A DNA stretch of 8,896 nucleotides from JADGRQ01 sp041476585 (GTDB lineage: Bacteria; Pseudomonadota; Gammaproteobacteria; Burkholderiales; SG8-39): assembly GCA_041476585.1 (NCBI GenBank), contig JBGOTT010000160.1:1-8896 (forward strand). Direction: 5' to 3'. How positions within the stretch are numbered: position 1 is the stretch's first letter; each line of letters opens with the position of its first letter. The position numbers and the translations under genes are program-made. The notes beneath the pieces were generated by a model. It searched no databases, had not been told where the DNA came from, and saw only the letters and a program-made list of their open reading frames with translations. Of this stretch, positions 6,693 through 8,896 are shown one piece after another.

Positions 6693-7484
6693 GTGGCGCG
6701 CGTTCTTGCGGTGGTGAACCAGAAGGGCGGGGTGGGCAAGACCACGACCAGCGTGAATCTCGCAGCGGGGCTTGCCGGCAAGGGCAGGCGCGTGCTGCTG
6801 GTGGACCTCGATCCGCAGGGCAACGCCACCATGGGCAGCGGCATCGACAAGCGCAATCTCGCGCGCACCGTGTATCACGCGCTGCTCGGCTTGAGCGATG
6901 CGGCTAGCGTTCGCGCGCGCTCGCAAAGCGGCGCCTACGACCTGCTGCCCGCAAACCGCGAGCTCGCCGGAGCCGAGATCGAGCTGGTCGAGTTACCGAA
7001 CCGCGAGTCGCGGCTGAAGAGCGCGCTTGCCCCGCTCGGCGCGCAATACGACTACATTTTCATCGACTGCCCGCCGTCGCTCTCGCTGCTCACGTTGAAC
7101 GCGCTGGTCGCCGCCGAGGAGGTGGTGATACCGATGCAGTGCGAGTACTACGCGCTCGAAGGGCTCACGGATCTGGTGGGGACCATCAAGCGGGTGCGTG
7201 CGCATCTCAATCCGCGCCTGGAGATTGCCGGACTGCTGCGTACGATGTACGACCCGCGCAACACGCTTGCGCAACACGTTTCCGCGCAACTGGAGACGCA
7301 TTTCGGCGACAAGGTTTACCGCACGCTGGTACCGCGCAACGTGCGGCTGGCGGAAGCACCCAGCTACGGCGCGCCGGCCGTCGTCTGGGACAGCGCTTCC
7401 AAGGGCGCGCAGGCATATCTGGCACTCGCGCAGGAGATCCTCGCGCGCGACGCCGCTCAGGAGGCACGTGCGGTCGGCGCGTGA
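6693..7484 (+). CDS. parA: Chromosome partitioning ATPase ParA (Soj)
   Basis: A 263-residue Walker-type ATPase that binds DNA non-specifically as an ATP dimer and is released by ParB, so that parS complexes move across the nucleoid. It begins MARVLAVVNQKGGVGKTTT: the deviant Walker A KGGVGKTT (residues 11-18) has the signature Lys11 and the phosphate Lys16. The A' motif VDLDPQGNAT (37-46) and Walker B FIDCPP (123-128) follow. There is no N-terminal helix-turn-helix extension, so this is the short chromosomal type, unlike larger plasmid ParA proteins. The start is taken as GTG 6693 because of its spacing from AGGGAGG; ATG 6687 would add two residues (MS) and overlap the rsmG stop. Gene order rsmG-parA-parB supports the chromosomal role. 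parB follows after 7 bp. Confidence 0.96.
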   Translation: MARVLAVVNQKGGVGKTTTSVNLAAGLAGKGRRVLLVDLDPQGNATMGSGIDKRNLARTVYHALLGLSDAASVRARSQSGAYDLLPANRELAGAEIELVELPNRESRLKSALAPLGAQYDYIFIDCPPSLSLLTLNALVAAEEVVIPMQCEYYALEGLTDLVGTIKRVRAHLNPRLEIAGLLRTMYDPRNTLAQHVSAQLETHFGDKVYRTLVPRNVRLAEAPSYGAPAVVWDSASKGAQAYLALAQEILARDAAQEARAVGA

Positions 7485-7491
7485 CAAGATC

Positions 7492-8334
7492 ATGATCAAA
7501 TCCAAAGGACTTGGCCGCGGCCTGGACGCATTGCTCGGCTCCGATATGCCGCCGCGCGACACCCTCGGCAGCCTGCCGGTCAACCGCATCCGGCCCGGCA
7601 AGTACCAGCCCCGCACGCGCATGGACCAGGAGGCGCTCGCCGAACTGGCTGCTTCGATCAAGGCGCAGGGTCTGATGCAGCCGGTGCTGGTACGCCCGGT
7701 CGAGCGCGACCGCTACGAGCTGATTGCGGGGGAGCGGCGCTGGCGCGCCGCGCAGATGGCCGGTCTCGAACAGGTCCCGGCGATCGTGCGCGAAGTGCCG
7801 GACGAAGCCGCCCTGGCCATGTCGCTGATTGAAAACATCCAGCGCGAGAACCTCAACCCGATGGAGGAAGCCGCGGGCCTCGCGCGCCTCGCCGACGAAT
7901 TCAAGCTCACGCACCAGCAGGTTGCGGAGGCGGTGGGCCGCTCGAGGAGCGCGACCACCAACCTGTTGCGTCTGCTGGGGCTCGCCAAACCGGTGCAGTC
8001 GATGCTGATGGAGCATGTGCTCGAGATGGGCCATGCCCGCGCGCTGCTCGCCCTTGATGGCGCGCGACAGATCGAGGCGGCAAACAAGGTTGCCGCGCGC
8101 GGGCTCTCGGTGAGGCAGACCGAGGCCCTGGTGCAGTCCCTTCTGAAGGGTGCCGGAACGGTGCGCGGCAGGCGCAAGCGCGCGGACCGCGATCTGGCAC
8201 GTCTGGAAGAGGAACTCTCCGAGAGCCTCGGCACCAGCGTCGAAATCAAGGCGGGGAGAAAGGGATCAGGCAAGCTGGTGATCCGCTACTCCAGTCTCGA
8301 GCACCTCGATGGCTTGCTGGGAAAGCTGCGCTGA
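7492..8334 (+). CDS. parB: Chromosome partitioning protein ParB (Spo0J), CTP-dependent DNA clamp
   Basis: A 280-residue ParB that recognises parS and, on CTP binding, closes into a sliding clamp that spreads along DNA and stimulates ParA. Domains: an N-terminal ParA-contact segment GLGRGLDALLG (residues 6-16); the CTP-binding ParB/Srx fold, with GERRWRAA (80-87) and ENIQRENLNPMEEA (114-127) as its nucleotide motifs; a helix-turn-helix LTHQQVAEAVGRSRSATTNL (139-158) for parS; a charged linker RGRRKRADRD (225-234); and the C-terminal dimer domain (about 235-280, ending LEHLDGLLGKLR). All key motifs look intact. The ATG at 7492 is 7 bp after the parA stop and has no clear ribosome site, so coupling to parA is likely. 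The frame is open far upstream, but that part is a shadow of parA. Two parS sites are visible upstream of mnmG. Confidence 0.96.
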   Translation: MIKSKGLGRGLDALLGSDMPPRDTLGSLPVNRIRPGKYQPRTRMDQEALAELAASIKAQGLMQPVLVRPVERDRYELIAGERRWRAAQMAGLEQVPAIVREVPDEAALAMSLIENIQRENLNPMEEAAGLARLADEFKLTHQQVAEAVGRSRSATTNLLRLLGLAKPVQSMLMEHVLEMGHARALLALDGARQIEAANKVAARGLSVRQTEALVQSLLKGAGTVRGRRKRADRDLARLEEELSESLGTSVEIKAGRKGSGKLVIRYSSLEHLDGLLGKLR

Positions 8335-8370
8335 ATCCGCACCCAGCGGCACTGCTGCTCTGCAACAACG

Positions 8371-8400
8371 TTGACCGGCCGTGCTCGAATCCCCTACAAT
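8371..8400 (+). promoter_or_regulatory. Sigma-70 promoter of the ATP synthase operon
   Basis: TTGACC (8371-8376, 5 of 6 to the -35 consensus) is followed after 18 bp by TACAAT (8395-8400, 5 of 6 to the -10 consensus). Transcription would start near 8407, about 38 nt before atpI. This is the best promoter in the window and separates the par genes from the atp genes. No hairpin with a T-run is seen between parB and this promoter, so read-through from parB is possible. Confidence 0.75.
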
Positions 8401-8415
8401 CTTCCGGTTTTCGCC

Positions 8416-8433
8416 GCCGTCGATGCCGTCGAT
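8416..8433 (+). repeat. Tandem 9-bp repeat in the atp leader (GCCGTCGAT twice)
   Basis: GCCGTCGAT occurs at 8416-8424 and again at 8425-8433, followed by one more G. The second half of each copy gives an in-frame ATG, so a tiny open frame (MPSMS, 8423-8440) ends 4 nt before the atpI GTG. No ribosome site precedes this frame, so translation of it is unsupported. Confidence 0.55.
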
Positions 8434-8444
8434 GAGTTGAAGCC

Positions 8445-8816
8445 GTGCTCGGCGTCCGAAGCAAGCCGATCCGCACGGTCCTGTGGTGGCAGATATGCGC
8501 CACGGGCGCGTTAGCAGTCATTGCCGGCCTGCTTGGGGGGAGCCAAGCGGCGGTCTCGGCGCTGCTCGGCGGGCTGGTCAGCATTCTTGCCGGCTGGGTT
8601 TACGGGGTGGTGGGATCGTTGGGGGGGCGCAAGCAGTCGGCAGGCGGCGCTCTGCTCAGCGTGTTGCGCGCCGAAGCGGCCAAGGTTCTCGCCATCGTCG
8701 CAGGACTGGCGGTCGCGCTCGCTGCGTACAGAGAGGTCGTCGTGCTGGCGTTCCTCGGAACGTTCGTGCTGGCGACGCTGATTTTTGCGATGGCAATTTT
8801 GGTCCGCGAACACTGA
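8445..8816 (+). CDS. atpI: ATP synthase subunit I (AtpI/UncI)
   Basis: A 123-residue inner-membrane protein, the small non-structural first gene of the atp operon, thought to help assemble the c-ring and possibly handle magnesium. Four hydrophobic segments are visible at about residues 13-31, 36-58, 80-97 and 98-119. The family pattern of small residues in helix 2 (SALLGGLVSILAGWVYGV) is seen, as is a charged RAEAAK (75-80) before helix 3. The start is GTG 8445; an in-frame TGA at 8433-8435 blocks longer forms and there is no clear Shine-Dalgarno. Identity rests on these features together with its place between parB and atpB, since AtpI proteins are poorly conserved. It carries runs of six and seven G (8535-8540 and 8621-8627). 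atpB starts 12 bp after its stop. Confidence 0.88.
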   Translation: MLGVRSKPIRTVLWWQICATGALAVIAGLLGGSQAAVSALLGGLVSILAGWVYGVVGSLGGRKQSAGGALLSVLRAEAAKVLAIVAGLAVALAAYREVVVLAFLGTFVLATLIFAMAILVREH

Positions 8817-8828
8817 CCACGCTCGACG

Positions 8829-8896
8829 ATGGCAGCAGGCAAAGAGCTCACACCAACCGAATACATCGGCCACCACCTGACGCACGGGGCGAAGCA
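8829..8896 (+). CDS. atpB: ATP synthase Fo subunit a (AtpB), N-terminal start only, cut by the window end
   Basis: ATG 8829 opens a frame that runs to the window end, encoding MAAGKELTPTEYIGHHLTHG plus two further residues. Subunit a forms the proton half-channels beside the c-ring in the inner membrane. The EYI.HHLTH segment resembles the N-terminus of betaproteobacterial AtpB, and the position directly after atpI is the expected one. The membrane helices and the essential arginine lie beyond the window, so they cannot be checked. The ribosome site is weak. Confidence 0.86.
   Translation, partial: MAAGKELTPTEYIGHHLTHGAK

Noticed and set aside
7198..7491. Upstream extension of the parB frame into parA
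   Set aside because: This part is the +1 shadow of parA. The ParB N-terminus (KGLGRGLDALLG) starts right after ATG 7492.
7207..8034. Antisense frame of 275 codons over parA and parB
   Set aside because: Composition of a GC-rich shadow; no motifs.
8335..8370. Terminator after parB
   Set aside because: I saw no stable stem followed by T residues before the atp promoter.

Overview
The window is a housekeeping stretch of a GC-rich bacterial chromosome, most likely from a betaproteobacterium. The clue is gene order: mnmG (gidA), rsmG (gidB), parA, parB, atpI, atpB is the arrangement usual near the replication origin of Beta- and Gammaproteobacteria. The start of AtpB (an EYI.HHLTH motif) and the GTP-type PEP carboxykinase fit the Betaproteobacteria best. 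This placement is inference from sequence character alone; no search was run.

Layout. (1) Positions 1-2738, plus strand: the last 465 codons of a GTP-dependent PEP carboxykinase (pckG), then a class III PLP aminotransferase whose GTG start overlaps the pckG stop by 4 bp. (2) Positions 2746-3930, minus strand: an MFS transporter that converges on the aminotransferase with only 7 bp between the stop codons. (3) Positions 3931-4162: a divergent intergenic region with a strongly AT-rich block (about 29% GC over 3981-4060) and two parS-type ParB-binding palindromes. (4) Positions 4163-8334, plus strand: mnmG, rsmG, parA, parB as one tight cluster (4-bp ATGA overlap, a 4-bp or 2-bp junction depending on the parA start, then a 7-bp gap). 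(5) Positions 8335-8896: a 110-bp gap with a good sigma-70 promoter, then atpI and the first 22 codons of atpB, the start of the F1Fo ATP synthase operon.

How the parts work together. MnmG modifies the tRNA wobble uridine, RsmG methylates 16S rRNA, and ParA and ParB segregate the chromosome by loading at parS sites. Both parS sites seen here lie upstream of mnmG, about 3.4 kb before parB, and the second overlaps the best candidate mnmG promoter. ParB loading and transcription of its own gene cluster may therefore be physically linked. A longer mnmG reading with a GTG start at 4103 would simply translate parS, so it is rejected for the GTG at 4163.

I see no mobile element, CRISPR array, RNA gene or new multi-gene system. 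The most interesting parts are the parS pair with its overlapping promoter, the AT-rich block, and the coupled pckG-aminotransferase pair.
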